Shown: positions 47,140 to 58,174, counted from the stretch's first letter. The stretch: 64,000 nucleotides of DNA from Ophioderma brevispina (GCA_023653785.1 JAMKCH010058523.1:20555-84554), one strand, 5' to 3'. The notes: generated by a model from the letters alone, not told the origin. Program-made: numbers and translations.

Positions 47140-48112
47140 GAGGAGGAGCAGAATATCATAGGGGCCTTATTTAAGGAGTTCGTTTACCTCCCACTACAGA
47201 AAAGGTTTGACACCTTTGGTAGTTAGTATGGACCCTCTACATCAATGCTAGGTAGGTAGTACTCTCAAATTGTGGTATCACTTTTTCAATAGGGGCCAAT
47301 TTAAGTTTACACAGGGGTCAAACTTTTAAAATGCCCCATTAATGTTTAAATATATGCCATATTGTCCATCTAATCATAAGGATTCCAAAAATGTATAGTT
47401 TGTACCACCTACGACCATTGGTTTTGGAGTTATAAGGTAAAATGGCTAAAATGGTAAAAAAGGTCATCTCGATTTGTACAGGGGTCAACATTAAAAGTTA
47501 ATCTGATTATATTTTAAATACTTGCAAGTTATTGTCTGGGGTAAGAGGACTCCTTAAAGGTATAGTTTGTATTATGTTAAATGCTTACTTACGGAGATAA
47601 GGGTCATAGAAGGTCAACACCAATTGGGTATGTTGACCTATGACCTATTTTGTCCCCTAACATGGTAACTATGCATTGCAGATGGTACAAACTATTCCTT
47701 CTTTTGACTCATTAAGCTAGATGAACAACTTAAATCATTTTCAACAAAATTGGAGCAACTTCGATTTTTTGACCCCTGTACAAATAGAAATTGACCTTTT
47801 TTACCATTTTTAGCCATTTTTACCCTATACTCACCAAAAACCATTGTTCATAGATGATACAAACTATACTTGTTGGATCCTTATGACTAGCTAGAACGGA
47901 CCAATATGGCATACATTTCAAGATGATTGGAGCATTTAAAAGTTTGACCCCTGTGTAACTTAAATGGCCCCTATGAAAAAGTGACACCACTATTTGAGAG
48001 TACTACCTACATAGCGTTGACTATAGAGGGTCCATACTACTACAAAGTGCAAACTTTTCGGTTAGTGAGGGGTAAACGAGGTTTGACCTGGGGTCCTAGC
48101 TCCTCCACTGTT
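47140..48112. repeat. Near-complete palindrome of about 970 bp (foldback element) in an intron
   Basis: The two halves are mirror copies around CAATTG at 47621-47626. Paired blocks include GTATGGACCCTCTA, GTAGGTAGTACTCTCAAAT, ACAGGGGTCAAACTTTTAAA, TATGCCATATTG, TGTACAGGGGTCAA and GACCTATGACC. Ends pair as AGGAGGAGC / GCTCCTCC. Arms are about 480 bases with roughly four-fifths identity by eye and almost no unpaired centre. It has no coding capacity. An RNA copy, including the host pre-mRNA, would form a long double-stranded hairpin. Confidence 0.9.
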
Positions 48113-48394
48113 GAAGTGTCGTAAATTCTAATACATTACTTAAGGCAAAAAAAAAAAACCAAAAACCAATGTGCCGTAGTAGTGTATTGTCTGTGGCCGG
48201 CACTTGCATTATCACATGATCACATTGATTAAACTGGTTGTTTTGTTGGTGTTTGGTTGATTGATGATCAGGATAATGTTAAGCTAAAAAAAATTGATAC
48301 TCAGTCATTATCTTCTTGGACACCTTTTATTAATGAACTCCTTGATAGTAATGCAAGTATGTATACATGCGAGGCATAGCTATACATGGATAAC

Positions 48395-48460
48395 AGACAT
48401 CTCCTTACATACACACACAAACACACACAACATACATTACACACATACATAACACATACC
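48395..48460. repeat. CA-rich microsatellite
   Basis: Runs of ACACACACAAACACACACAA and CATACATTACACACATACAT just upstream of exon 6. Confidence 0.85.
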
Positions 48461-48515
48461 TACATAAATTATTCTTACAAGTAATTTTAATTGTTTGTTT
48501 TGGTTAATTTAACAG

Positions 48516-48724
48516 CCAAGGATGACAGAGGAAACTTCATCCACCAATTTACGAAGGACTCGGTGTCTATTGGTTTTTCCCAGTATTTTGGAGGGATAGA
48601 GGAGGTAGCTGAGCAGCGGTTCGAGATTTTGAGACTCAATGACCAGGAAGTGGTTGTAACAGAAAACTGTTTTGTGCCTCTCCATTGTAAGGGTGTTTCC
48701 CTTGTTTTTCATGAGGTTGGAAAA
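48516..48724 (+). CDS. ParB-domain gene, exon 6
   Basis: 209 bases. Entry phase 1 (CC completes GCC), exit phase 0. Acceptor TTAATTTAACAG, donor GTAAGT. It encodes AKDDRGNFIHQFTKDSVSIG, FSQYFGGIEEVAEQRFEILR, LNDQEVVVTENCFVPLHCKG and VSLVFHEVGK. The character is beta/alpha rather than helical, so a second domain starts here. Family not recognised. Confidence 0.85.
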
Positions 48725-49263
48725 GTAAGTTCAAATGTGAAAACAGTAATGTAATCTAAGCTATTTTTGCATGATTGTTTACAGTTTACAGGCGATGTGT
48801 TACATGAAAGAGCAAGACAGTGGCAATAAAATATATTTCGGAAACGTTCAAAATTATCGGAATTTGAAACAATTACAATACAAATAAAAAAAATGTGCCG
48901 AGATACTTTTTATGTATTCCTTGTGATTATGCTCTTTTTGTAAAACACATGCTTGAATGCGTTGATTATGCGCTTATACATAGAAAATAGTATAACGTCC
49001 CTGTTTTGAAAAGATTTAAGGCCTGTTCAGGTTATAAATTTTCTGAAGGAGGCCGATTTGTTTAAGAATTTTTAACTGTCTCTTTATAAACGTTGTATTG
49101 TGAATTTACTGAAGAGAAAATTTTAAACTGCTGTATGGCAACTGAGACATTGGGTCAATGATAAGTGTTGGTTTGCCGCTCGCTAATGAAATAATTTGCA
49201 CCAACTTGAACAAGGCTACTTACAACACTAATGTTGGTACATTTGTTTTACTTGTCACATTAG

Positions 49264-49420
49264 GTGCCGTTGTCCAAACTTAATCAAGCAAGTGAGCGTT
49301 TGAAGAAGGAGGTCGAGGTCATGTTTGTGGCACTTCCACAGATGAACCTTGAAAGAATTGGAGACCTCATCAACAAGTTAACAAATCAACAGGACTTCGT
49401 TGGTGAAATCAACTGTGGAG
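49264..49420 (+). CDS. ParB-domain gene, exon 7
   Basis: 157 bases, phase 0 to 1. Acceptor TTGTCACATTAG, donor GTAATT. It encodes VPLSKLNQASERLKKEVEVM, FVALPQMNLERIGDLINKLT and NQQDFVGEINCG. It begins with a coiled-coil-like helix and ends in a Gly-containing loop. Confidence 0.85.
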
Positions 49421-49516
49421 GTAATTTGTAATTAGATACAAATATAAGTGAATGCTGTTACCAACTGCTTTTCCACAAAAAATATTCCAGGCTACAGACC
49501 ATGTGACCTTGTTATA

Positions 49517-49519
<3 letters not shown>

Positions 49520-49548
<29 letters not shown>
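49520..49548. repeat. TA microsatellite in the intron before the last exon
   Basis: About 29 bases of perfect TA repeat ending just upstream of the polypyrimidine tract and acceptor of exon 8. Confidence 0.9.
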
Positions 49549-49551
<3 letters not shown>

Positions 49552-49567
49552 TTTCAACAGTTTCTAG

Positions 49568-49743
49568 ACCAGTTTTTTCTGCTGAATCTGAATCCGATGG
49601 ATGCCAGACGAAAAACCTTGAGCATTTTCGAAGAAATACACAAATTCAAAATGGCAACCAAAACACTAAAAACTCATGTTCATTACTCAGAAGTTGTAAT
49701 TGTTTTTACCCGTCCAGTCAAAACACCCATTGTGACCAATTAA
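49568..49743 (+). CDS. ParB-domain gene, probable last exon
   Basis: 176 bases. Of two adjacent acceptors (CAACAG ending 49560 and TTTCTAG ending 49567), the second gives GAC across the junction and then QFFLLNLNPMDARRKTLSIF, EEIHKFKMATKTLKTHVHYS, EVVIVFTRPVKTPIVTN and a TAA. The first acceptor keeps a different open frame of Ser/Cys/Asn-rich sequence ending TT-stop near 49766, which looks less like protein. A GTAATT inside the exon (after TCAGAAGTT) could act as a donor, so the real gene may continue. If the stop is real, the visible product is about 490 residues plus missing N-terminal exons. Confidence 0.6.
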
Positions 49744-49832
49744 AATATTATTCATTAACCACCTAATTAAGAGATTTAATATGGCTGCCAATACAACAAA
49801 GCATCTGATTTATCTACTTTTGACTGAGGAAT

Positions 49833-50321
49833 TGTTTGCTTGTTTGTTTGCTCGTATCCACAAGTCATTGGTAATGGCTTTGTGGTGGTGTCAGGATTTG
49901 TTCAGCTAGTGTGCTGATCCGGGGCCGCGTGTATCCATGATACGGACGCTCCTAACATGGCCCGCTATTTGAGGCTGGGGCGGATTGGGAACAGTCAGGG
50001 GTTTACACCCTACTCTTATTCCACACTGACTGCGATGTACATGTACAGTTGTGACTCTCTGTACACGGGACCGACGGCTTAACGTCCCCTCCGAAGGACG
50101 GGATGCTTTCATGATCCATTTGCCCAATTCTAAGTGACCCATGGAGGAGAGCGGTATTCTGTATTTAAACAATAGCTGGTATACAGATCAAATCCAGAAT
50201 TGATAGTACCCGAATAAATCCCAGCAAGTGCCACGACCCCACCGGGATTCGAACCCGGGAATTTTGAAGGTAAATTTGCGCCAGAGGCAAGCACCCTAAC
50301 CGCTAGGCCACGCTCTCCCAC
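49833..50321 (-). repeat. tRNA-derived SINE (type 2), full length with target-site duplication
   Basis: Minus strand. The tRNA-like head TGGGAGAGCGTGGCCTAGCG (A-box region) with CCCGGGTTCGAATCCCGG (B-box) lies at about 50320-50230. The body contains CCTTCGGAGGGGACGTTAAG and AGCGTCCGTATCATGG, and the tail is CAAA/CAAG repeats. ACTGAGGAAT flanks it on both sides (49823-49832 and 50322-50331), so insertion was by target-primed reverse transcription and fairly recent. A truncated relative lies at 11120-11548 on the other strand. Confidence 0.9.
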
Positions 50322-50331
50322 ACTGAGGAAT

Positions 50332-51064
50332 AGTAACTTGGTATATACCAACGCTTTAGCAATCAGTATATTAATAGAAACCATTATGAATAGCTTTCAG
50401 CAATTTGATAATCAAGAAATCATTCAAGATGGCTCCAAAACGGCAAAATTCATTACTATATGGCCAAGAGCTGCCATGTTTGTGTATATTACTATAACTC
50501 ATTCAGAGCAATTTAATATCATAACATTATCAAAGTGATTGATATCTGCAAGATGGCATCCTAGATAGGCGTGCAATATGGCTGCAAATGTCAATCAGTA
50601 AAGGTCAGTAATTCATTCACGCTGTAGGCTAAATATATATATTTTGTTATTTTAAATTAGATTATTACTTCCAAATTTCCCAGTAAGGCGATCTTAAGTG
50701 TCTTCGAGTCATCATTCATCAAATATCCCAATATGGATGCCAATGGACTCCCAAAACCTACAAAGAAACATATTATATCTCTAGACTATTGATGATTGGA
50801 CTTTTTGCCGCTTTGTAAGTGCCATTTCCAGTCATATTGGATACCCATCTTGGATGGCATCTTACATGCATTGATTCCTCTGATTACCTAATGATGTATA
50901 CATTGATCTGATTGACTTACAGTGATATACACAAACATTGCAGTAGTAGGTTAGACACAGCTATCAATTATAGCCATATTAGAGGTGATGTTTAAAAAAT
51001 GTTAGGGGTGGTTCATCATTGGATCTGCATGATTGAAGTCTTTAATGGTGTTTTAAATTGCCTT
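50332..51064. other. Non-coding stretch with repeated AAGATGGC/CAATATGG-type words
   Basis: Phrases such as AAGATGGC, AATATGGC and CCAATATGG recur every 50-100 bases from 50410 to 50870 (and from 49770), suggesting a degenerate minisatellite-like tract. No gene seen. Confidence 0.4.
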
Positions 51065-52040
51065 TATTTATGATCATAATTTGACGCTTTAGTCCACCTT
51101 ATTTATTTTAATTCCATTTTGTCTAAAACAACATAGTCTAATACATGCCTGATTTCATTTCTAATAACAGCTTGGTCTGTCATTTTTGCTAAACCATTTC
51201 ATCTAATCACCACATCGGCTAATACAGGGGTGTCCAACCTTTATGACGCAGGGGCCGCATTGGTCGAATTCACAACTATTGCGGGCCGCAAATAAGTAAT
51301 CGGGGCTCTCAAGTTTGGCTTATGACGTGCCTATAAAAGTCTGGAAGTAGGATTCATATCTATACCAATATTTGCTGAGAAAGGGACCCATAGCAATACC
51401 AGAGATGCAGATTTTGGGTCAAATTTAACACAAATTTTCCATTTTTGTTGATTTTTTAGCAAATTTTTAAACATTTTGGTTTAATTGAGGAAATTGAACT
51501 AATTCAAATGACATCTTTTTTTTAAACGCATTATTTTAGATATTTATGCATTTTAATTTTTCTGGGAAATGTCTCGCGGGCCACATGAGAGCTCTTAGCA
51601 GGTCGCAAATGGCCCGCGGGCCGCAGGTTGGACACCCCTGGGCTAATACATTTCACCTAATGCCCAGTTGGTATAGTCACCTGATTATTTAAAACCATTT
51701 ATCTAATGCCATTTTGTCTACTGCCCATTTGGTCTGATCACCAGATGGACTAAATCGATTTGAACTAATGTCATGAATAGTGTAATGTTATTGGTGGGTT
51801 TCGATTAAAATGGTTCTTAGAAAGCTGTTCATTAGACAAAAAAAATAGGCTTATAACCATAAATGGGTGTCGACCAAATGAGAAGTCTCAGTGTACATTA
51901 GACTGGTTGTAGGAAAATTGGCTCAATTAAACAAACACAATAGTGCTAGTGGTTATTAGACATCTGAGTGTAGGACAAAACAATGGATATTAGAAGAAAA
52001 TGGGTATAGACTGATGATTAGAGTGAGTTCGCTGAAGTGA
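51065..52040. repeat. Degenerate short-unit repeat tract in foldback arrangement
   Basis: On the left the unit CCATTTNGTCTAATNNC recurs irregularly (for example TTTTGTCTAAAACAAC, CATTTCATCTAATCACC, CCATTTTGTCTACTGCC). From about 51810 the reverse complement (ATTAGACNAAA, GTTATTAGACATC) recurs on the right. It could be an old foldback element or inverted minisatellite. It hosts the hAT MITE. Confidence 0.55.
51225..51640. mobile_element. hAT-type MITE with 8-bp target duplication
   Basis: CAGGGGTGTCCAACCT at the left is answered by AGGTTGGACACCCCTG at the right. Interior GCGGGCCGCA blocks occur near both ends. GGCTAATA flanks it directly (51217-51224 and 51641-51648). CAGGGGTGTCC..GGACACCCCTG ends and an 8-bp duplication are hallmarks of non-autonomous hAT elements. 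Length 416; no transposase. Confidence 0.95.
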
Positions 52041-53229
52041 TGTTGGAACGCCCACCTCTATGACAGTTATTTTAAAAAAAATATTTTTGAGAATTTGAAA
52101 TTCTGTTTCATGGTCAAGTGCTGAGTGGCTTCAAGGTGCAAGAGGAATGCTAGTTGTCATGTGAAGAGAGACAGATGGAGTGACCTCAAGTCCAAGTTTT
52201 CAACCATGATAGGTAACATGCATCAATAGATTTTCCATAAGTCTCTTGGACAAATATTGAACTTTATTATTAGGGCCTAATTTCTGTCAATATAAGAAGG
52301 GTTTATACTTTGTTCATCACCTAATAGGAAAAATATATTGGTTTTGTTTTATCCGCGCGTGAAAGTAATTCTGTTTCACACGCGGCCTCTCACCACAAGT
52401 GTGCGCCGCGCGTACATCACGGCACTGCGTGTACTGTTTGCTGGCCATTGTTGCTTGAAGATTTTATATTAAACTCGATGTGTATACAGAGTTATGCCAA
52501 TTTGGTGATGAACAAAGTATAGCTGATATTTTCCTTTTTGTGGGCAGCCAGCTTTGCCCTGGAACGGACCACTTTGCATTCTGTTGTGCGTGTGGATGTA
52601 TCCATGTATGGATGGGTGTATGTGTCACTAAAATGTTGAAGTTCAATTTGGAACCAAACTGGAATCATACCCAAGGGATCGCGTGTATTATGGAATAGCC
52701 CAAGCCCGTAACCGTTATCTCTCACACACAGCGCGCGTGGTTGTGCTGCGTAAGCACGCGCGTGTCGTCACTGTTGAGGCGAAGCACATGCATATAAAAA
52801 TATGTGCGTCACGCGATAGGTTACCAGTGTTGCATTTCCCCAGTGTTCCATGTATGATCGGCGATTTTTCTGCAATAATTATGCGAAAACCAATCGATTG
52901 AGGAAACTATGCTTCTAAAAGATTCCTGCATCCCTGATGAACAAAAAGTCTCCGATGACCCTGTTAATTTTGCTTAGGAAAAGCGAATTTGAGTCCGTGA
53001 GATAGCATGTGGCATCAGTTGTTGTTGTTGTTTTCAATCACTCGTGTGACGAACTTATAAAATACTCGTCGGGTCTCATAAATATGCATTTAAGGACTTT
53101 CCAAATACGTCGATACGTAAACCAAATATGGTGGTGCCAAATATGTTAATGAAGTGCGTATGCTCATATAATACTTTTGGGCACATCGATTTGTTTACGC
53201 CGGTTCGGGAGAATCTTCGGGTTGGGTTA
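52041..53229. other. Non-coding stretch with a CpG-rich patch at 52350-52900
   Basis: CGCGCGTG-type words are dense at 52355-52440 and 52725-52770, unlike the AT-rich surroundings. This could be a promoter-like or unmethylated island. No first exon could be attached to it; the short frames there lack support. Confidence 0.35.
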
Positions 53230-53520
53230 TATTTACGTCATTGATTTCGAACCAAACTTGTGTCATATGTTGCTCATGGGATCCCTCATGATGTTGATGA
53301 GGTCTCAAAGGTCATGTGGTCATAGGTACAAAGGTCATATGTGGTCAAGTGAAAAATAGGCTAAAACTAAAAATTGAAAATTGACCTCAATTGAAAAGTT
53401 GGAAGTTCAATTGGACCAACCTTGGGTCATAGATGCATCCATGCGATCTCTCATGTTGATGAGGTCAAAGGTCATATGCTAATGTCCAAAGGTCATGAGG
53501 CGGCCCACAGCTTATATTCT
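53230..53520 (+). repeat. Imperfect tandem repeat of GATGAGGTC-AAAGGTCAT units
   Basis: Two units about 165-190 bases apart share TTGGGTCAT/TTGTGTCATA, a G-rich CATG motif, TGATGTTGATGAGGTC and AAAGGTCATATG. One contains a perfect AGGTCAAAGGTCA at 53462-53474. Confidence 0.5.
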
Positions 53521-53785
53521 TTGAATTAGCAAGCGCGAAAGCTAGAGCCACAACACTTCTAATTATATTACAACTATAATTTTGATGAACTTAGGAATAA
53601 ATATCTTAAGCATTGAGCTATTTATCCAGATCCATGGGCCAAGGTTTTAGACAGGGTCTGCTGCAGCAGTTTAAGTCAGTGTGAGGAACGTCAATTAGGT
53701 TACTTGATAATAGAAGTGGGCTATACGGCGAGCAAAATTACTTTTTTGGTATTTTATATTAGGGCTGGTTTTTTTTTGTATTCTA

Positions 53786-54139
53786 TTAAAGGTTCCAATG
53801 AGCCGATCGCTAATAGCCTCGTCCCCAGAATCCCCGATTTTACTGGAAGTGGTAAATATTTTGTATCAGCAGAGCTACTACTATTTTCTCATTTAACCAG
53901 GTGTGAAGATCTTAGAACCAAATGCTGTTTGGTTTGGAAGGTTATGACAAAATGTGCTACATTTTGGTCGCCAATATTAATTTTACACAGGTATCTATGG
54001 GGCTTACAAAATCTGTTTTTTAGCTCTCGCATCAAAAACGAATTGAAATATCGGCGCAAAACTTTACAGATGGGGTTTTGGAGTGAAGCCATCTATCAGA
54101 TGAAAGCTTCATATCCTTAATTTGGGCCATCCCCTTTAA
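53786..54139 (+). repeat. TTAA-flanked MITE family 1, full copy
   Basis: TTAAAGGTTCCAATGAGCCG at the left to GGGCCATCCCCTTTAA at the right, with TTAA at both ends and the internal order of 31150 and 32932. Confidence 0.8.
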
Positions 54140-54159
54140 ACCTATCTCAACATGAAGTT

Positions 54160-54410
54160 TTGTTGCCTCTGGTCCAAGCAAGGGGGGTTGTGCCCAAGAA
54201 CTCCCAATTTCAGACATCGCCATTTGTTTAACCCGTAAAGCGAAATCTTAACGAAAATTTTGAATTTTTATGTTAAGGATTTTCTATTCCAAACCCGTTG
54301 GAGTTGAAGAATCAACGCCACTGGAAGGGTTATTTCTGAATGTTTTTTGTATTAATAACGAATGAGCACGAGGTCTTATTATGTCATGGAACACCCTATC
54401 ACCCACATCA
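54160..54410 (+). repeat. Copy of the 35640-35840 repeat
   Basis: Shared blocks are TTTCAGACATCGCC, GCGAAATCTT, CGTTGGAGTTGAAGAATCAA, GGAAGGGTTATTTCT and GTATTAATAACGAA.GAG. Confidence 0.75.
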
Positions 54411-54639
54411 AGCCTCCCAAATTGGTTTTGTGTTTGCACTCCGTATTGCTGAATTCTTAGACATTTTTTGGTGAATTGCTATAATGATGAGGTCCAAGAA
54501 AAAGTGTGCAGCGCCCCCTTGTGTATGTCCTTTAAATTTGTGGTGGGAGTGGAATTGAGCAGAAATCTCTCTATTCTCTTAATTATTTCAGTTATTTTTG
54601 TAATGCTTTGTATGTCTATTTTGTACACGGGCTCAAGAT

Positions 54640-55680
54640 CGAATTTGAGAGTTTGGCATCAAAGTGGAACATTGTGCTTTCTTTAAAATTGATATTTTAG
54701 ATCCAAATTTAGCATGAGGGCACTTTTCAAGATTTTTCGCTAATGCTTTCGCTGTTTACAGCCATAAAAATAATCACAAATTTTTTTAATTTTTTTATTG
54801 TTATTAATTTATTACATGTAGTTTGTCTGCAGTGGTCATTTCAACTTGCATTTGAATGATCCAAGGAATGTACACAAAGAAAGTGCATTGACCCCTGTAC
54901 ATTGGAATAGGAGCATGTGAGGAACATTCAAATGAGTGCTACAGGCAACCTAAATGAGATCGAATGCTCAATTTTCTTGAGCATCTTTGTAACAAACTTT
55001 AAAGAGACAATGGCACTTTGAAAAAAAAAATAGTGCGCCCTCAAAGATTTTAAAATCGATAATTTTTGCAGGTTGTAAGGCTTAAGACAAAAGCCTCACC
55101 CGAAATGATTAAGACCAAATCAGCTTCCTTATGGGTAAAACAGAACGGCGACGTTAAATTACAGCCAGACCGAAACCGAAATAATGGCGTGTAACACAAG
55201 AACACGCACGCCGTTGCGGTTCCCAACGCTGTGCACACTTTTTGATCGGTCTATAAACGTTGTGGTTTTAATATCAGTGAGTACGAGTCAAAAATATTCA
55301 TGTGTATATATACAATTTGTTGATCAAAGTTATGGAACTTAAAAGTTGGCCTACAAATTACCTGGATGTCTTTATCCTCATATCAAGTCCCTATCTGTTT
55401 TGGGAGGTATGTTATTTTATGTGTAAAATATATCTCTGATCTTCAAATGGCCTAGACTATCATTTGAGAGCAAATTGAAGAAATTGCATATTTGTAAAAT
55501 TCGTGTGCCAGGCCGCTTAAAAGCGAATGAAGGTTAGGGAAAAATTTTGAAAAGCGCCCTCATGCTAAATTTTGACATGAAATGAAACGTCAATCTATAA
55601 GAAAATGCAATGTCTAATTTCCATGCAACTTGCAAGCAGGTATCTTGAGCTCATTTACATATATTTAAACACCGAATGCC
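54640..55680. repeat. Inverted-repeat element with GAGGGC(A/G)CTTTTCAA arms
   Basis: TTTAGCATGAGGGCACTTTTC on the left (about 54708) pairs with GAAAAGCGCCCTCATGCTAA on the right (about 55547-55566), with further pairing outwards. The same arm occurs at 35440-35620. The centre is unique AT-rich DNA without a gene. Confidence 0.6.
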
Positions 55681-56860
55681 TTGCAAATGCCTGAAAAAAG
55701 AATTGGAGGAGTTTGCTGTTCAAATCCACTCCCGCCACAAATTAAGGAACATGACACAAGATGGTGCTTTTTCCCCGGACCCGAGGCAAAACATTTTGTC
55801 ATTTCACATTGAGATAGTATAAATTAATACAAAAAAACCCAGCCCAAATGAAAGCAAAAAATACCCATGTATAGCCCCTCCTACCCCCTTGAAGATGAGT
55901 ATACCTAACAGAGATCTGAAGCACAGCTTATGATCCATTGGTTAACAGCTCGAGCAATATTGGAACCGGGTCGGTTTTGGCTTGCAATGACTTGGCCGCA
56001 TGTCTGCTCTGTGAGCGCCTTAATTTTTCTATGAGCTAGGTATCCTGTAATCGGGCCCATTTTACCAAATTTTGTGCTTATAGAAAATACTCGTTCTTAC
56101 GACCGTTCCACATAACGACTATGGGTTTGGCTATTTCAACAATAGCTTCAAATTATAGGACTATTCAACAATTGCGTGTCCATTGGGGTCCTATCAAGTC
56201 CATTTCATGGCCTATGTAACAGTCACCTCAGTACTAACTTGAAAATGTGTTCAAAACTTGAGAGAAATAACACCCATGTGTGAGCACCATTTATTTAAAA
56301 TAGCCAGCCCGCCAAACTCAACTTGAGGTTTATACATCGAATTGTTTGAAATAACGATCACTGCTTCCTGATCAGTCGGAGGTTAGTAGTAGTAGTAAAA
56401 CCAAAGTTTTAAAAATCCGGTTTTGTCCCCGGCAACGGGTGGCCGGATTCCACTCACATTCGCAGCAACACTGCTGTGTGAAGGATGTTTTGGAGCAAAA
56501 GATAATTGACCGGATGCCCTTCCCTGACGTCAATGAGGGAATCGTTGAATTACATACAACCTGTAACCAGACGACCGCACTCTGCAAACAATCCATTGAT
56601 GCCTTGCTTCAAATCTCTGTTAGGTATACCATCTCAGACTCCTACTGATAATCTATTTTTAACTGCTGAATTAAAGGGCACTAAGATGGACTGAAATTTA
56701 GCTCAAAAATTTCCAGTGAGAGTCATTTCACTATATTTATTGGTATCTAGTCTTATGCCTTTAACATCCCTATATTGCTGAACTGTTGGAAGTATTCTTG
56801 TTTAACCGTGTTTTATAAATGTTGTAATTTGACTTTACTGAAGTGCATTTTTTATATTAG
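55681..56860. other. Non-coding stretch with an inverted LINE/SINE-tail fragment at 56487-56540
   Basis: On the minus strand GACGTCAGGGAAGGGCATCC and GGTCAATTATCTTTTGCTCC match 42551-42606. Frames 56372-56694 around it have no independent support. Confidence 0.5.
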
Positions 56861-57483
56861 TATAATATCGGCGCCCACATCACATACTGTCTTATCTGAC
56901 ATTTTTTACTTTTTTGAGATATTTTGCATATGTACTTATAATGTTATGGTGTATACATGCACAAATTAGTGAGATATTAATTAAGAATTTTGATCAATAA
57001 GCTCAAAACTGCATATCGCGATTTCACATACTGTCGTATGTTTCATTTACACATAATCTCAATAGGCGTATAATTAACATTGTTAGTAAAAAAGCTGTTT
57101 ACACTTTTCACATACAGATCTATGTGCATCGTATCCGCCTCGTGTGTGAACATGACCTGTTTCACATAGAGATCTATCTGGACGCATTGAAATATAACGG
57201 TGAAATTAGCGTTGTATGTGAAAATACAACTTTTTTGCGTTTCACATACAGACCTATGATTTTGTAGCTTTATATCAGGAATACAATTGCACTTTCAAAA
57301 CTCAACAAGGTTAACATTTAAACTTCAGAATGTTTTCTTCATAATGCAAAATTAAAAAGTAAATTTTAATGTTTAATTCCATAGTACAAACATAAAATCT
57401 CCCTGTAGAATTTCAATGACGATTTTCTCGAAAACGGCATTTCATCAGATAAGACATTATGTGATGTGAGCGACGATATAATT
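56861..57483. repeat. MITE with about 45-base terminal inverted repeats
   Basis: TATAATATCGGCGCCCACAT..CACATACTGTCTTATCTGA at the left is answered by TCAGATAAGACATTATGTGA..TGTGAGCGACGATATAAT at the right. Inside, near-palindromic TTTCACATACAGATCTATGTG motifs recur at roughly 57112, 57170 and 57240. Confidence 0.8.
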
Positions 57484-58015
57484 TATAGTTTTATAGTGTC
57501 CTCTGATGGGGCATGATAAAAATACAGTGAGATAAAAAAGACAACGGTGAGTTAAAAAGACACTGAATTAAAAAAGACAACAGATGTTAGCGTAGCCTCA
57601 GTTGATTATCATTCGCCTGAAAAGATCAGTTACTGGGGTTCACCACGAGGAGGTTGATAATCTTGAACCCCAAAAACATGATTACAAATTTTACTGGATT
57701 AATGAGAAAATGAACTTTCTTCTGATACCAATATCTCCAATTTGATGGAGTTAAAGTGGGTGATGACGTTGTTGATCAGGTCACTAACTTCAAGTCATTC
57801 CTAATCCGAAGAAAATGGATACTTTCACAATTTCTAGATGATCACTGATAGTGCCTTTTTAATGTTCAGGATTTTGTAGAATGTTAATGTGTGGTAGGTA
57901 TATTTTTGAAATTTAAATGGATGGTGACTAAGTTATCATTAAAGTAGTTGTAATTTGCCGATACATAAGTCAATTGTATTCTTATAATTGTAATACAACA
58001 TACTACCTTGGATGG
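57484..58015. other. Non-coding stretch, nothing recognised
   Basis: Short A-rich words GATAAAAAAGACAAC recur at 57530-57580. No gene seen. Confidence 0.4.
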
Positions 58016-58174
58016 CTTACTGTATTTTGCACTAAGTAAATAACAGAATCGGTGCACCCATTGGATTACACGCTTTATTCCCTCATGTACCAGGTGTGTG
58101 ATGACAGAATGAAGCTTGTAATCCAATGGGTGCACTGAGCCTGTTTATTTTTCATTGTGCAAAATAGAGTAAGT
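58016..58174. repeat. Short hairpin MITE
   Basis: CTTACTGTATTTTGCAC.. and GGTGCACCCATTGGATTACA on the left are answered by TGTAATCCAATGGGTGCACT and GTGCAAAATAGAGTAAG on the right. Arms are about 65 bases. Confidence 0.8.

Noticed and set aside
49452..49766. 104-codon plus-strand frame through the TA repeat
   Set aside because: Its first third is translated TA microsatellite. The same DNA in the neighbouring frame gives a better exon with a fitting phase and acceptor.
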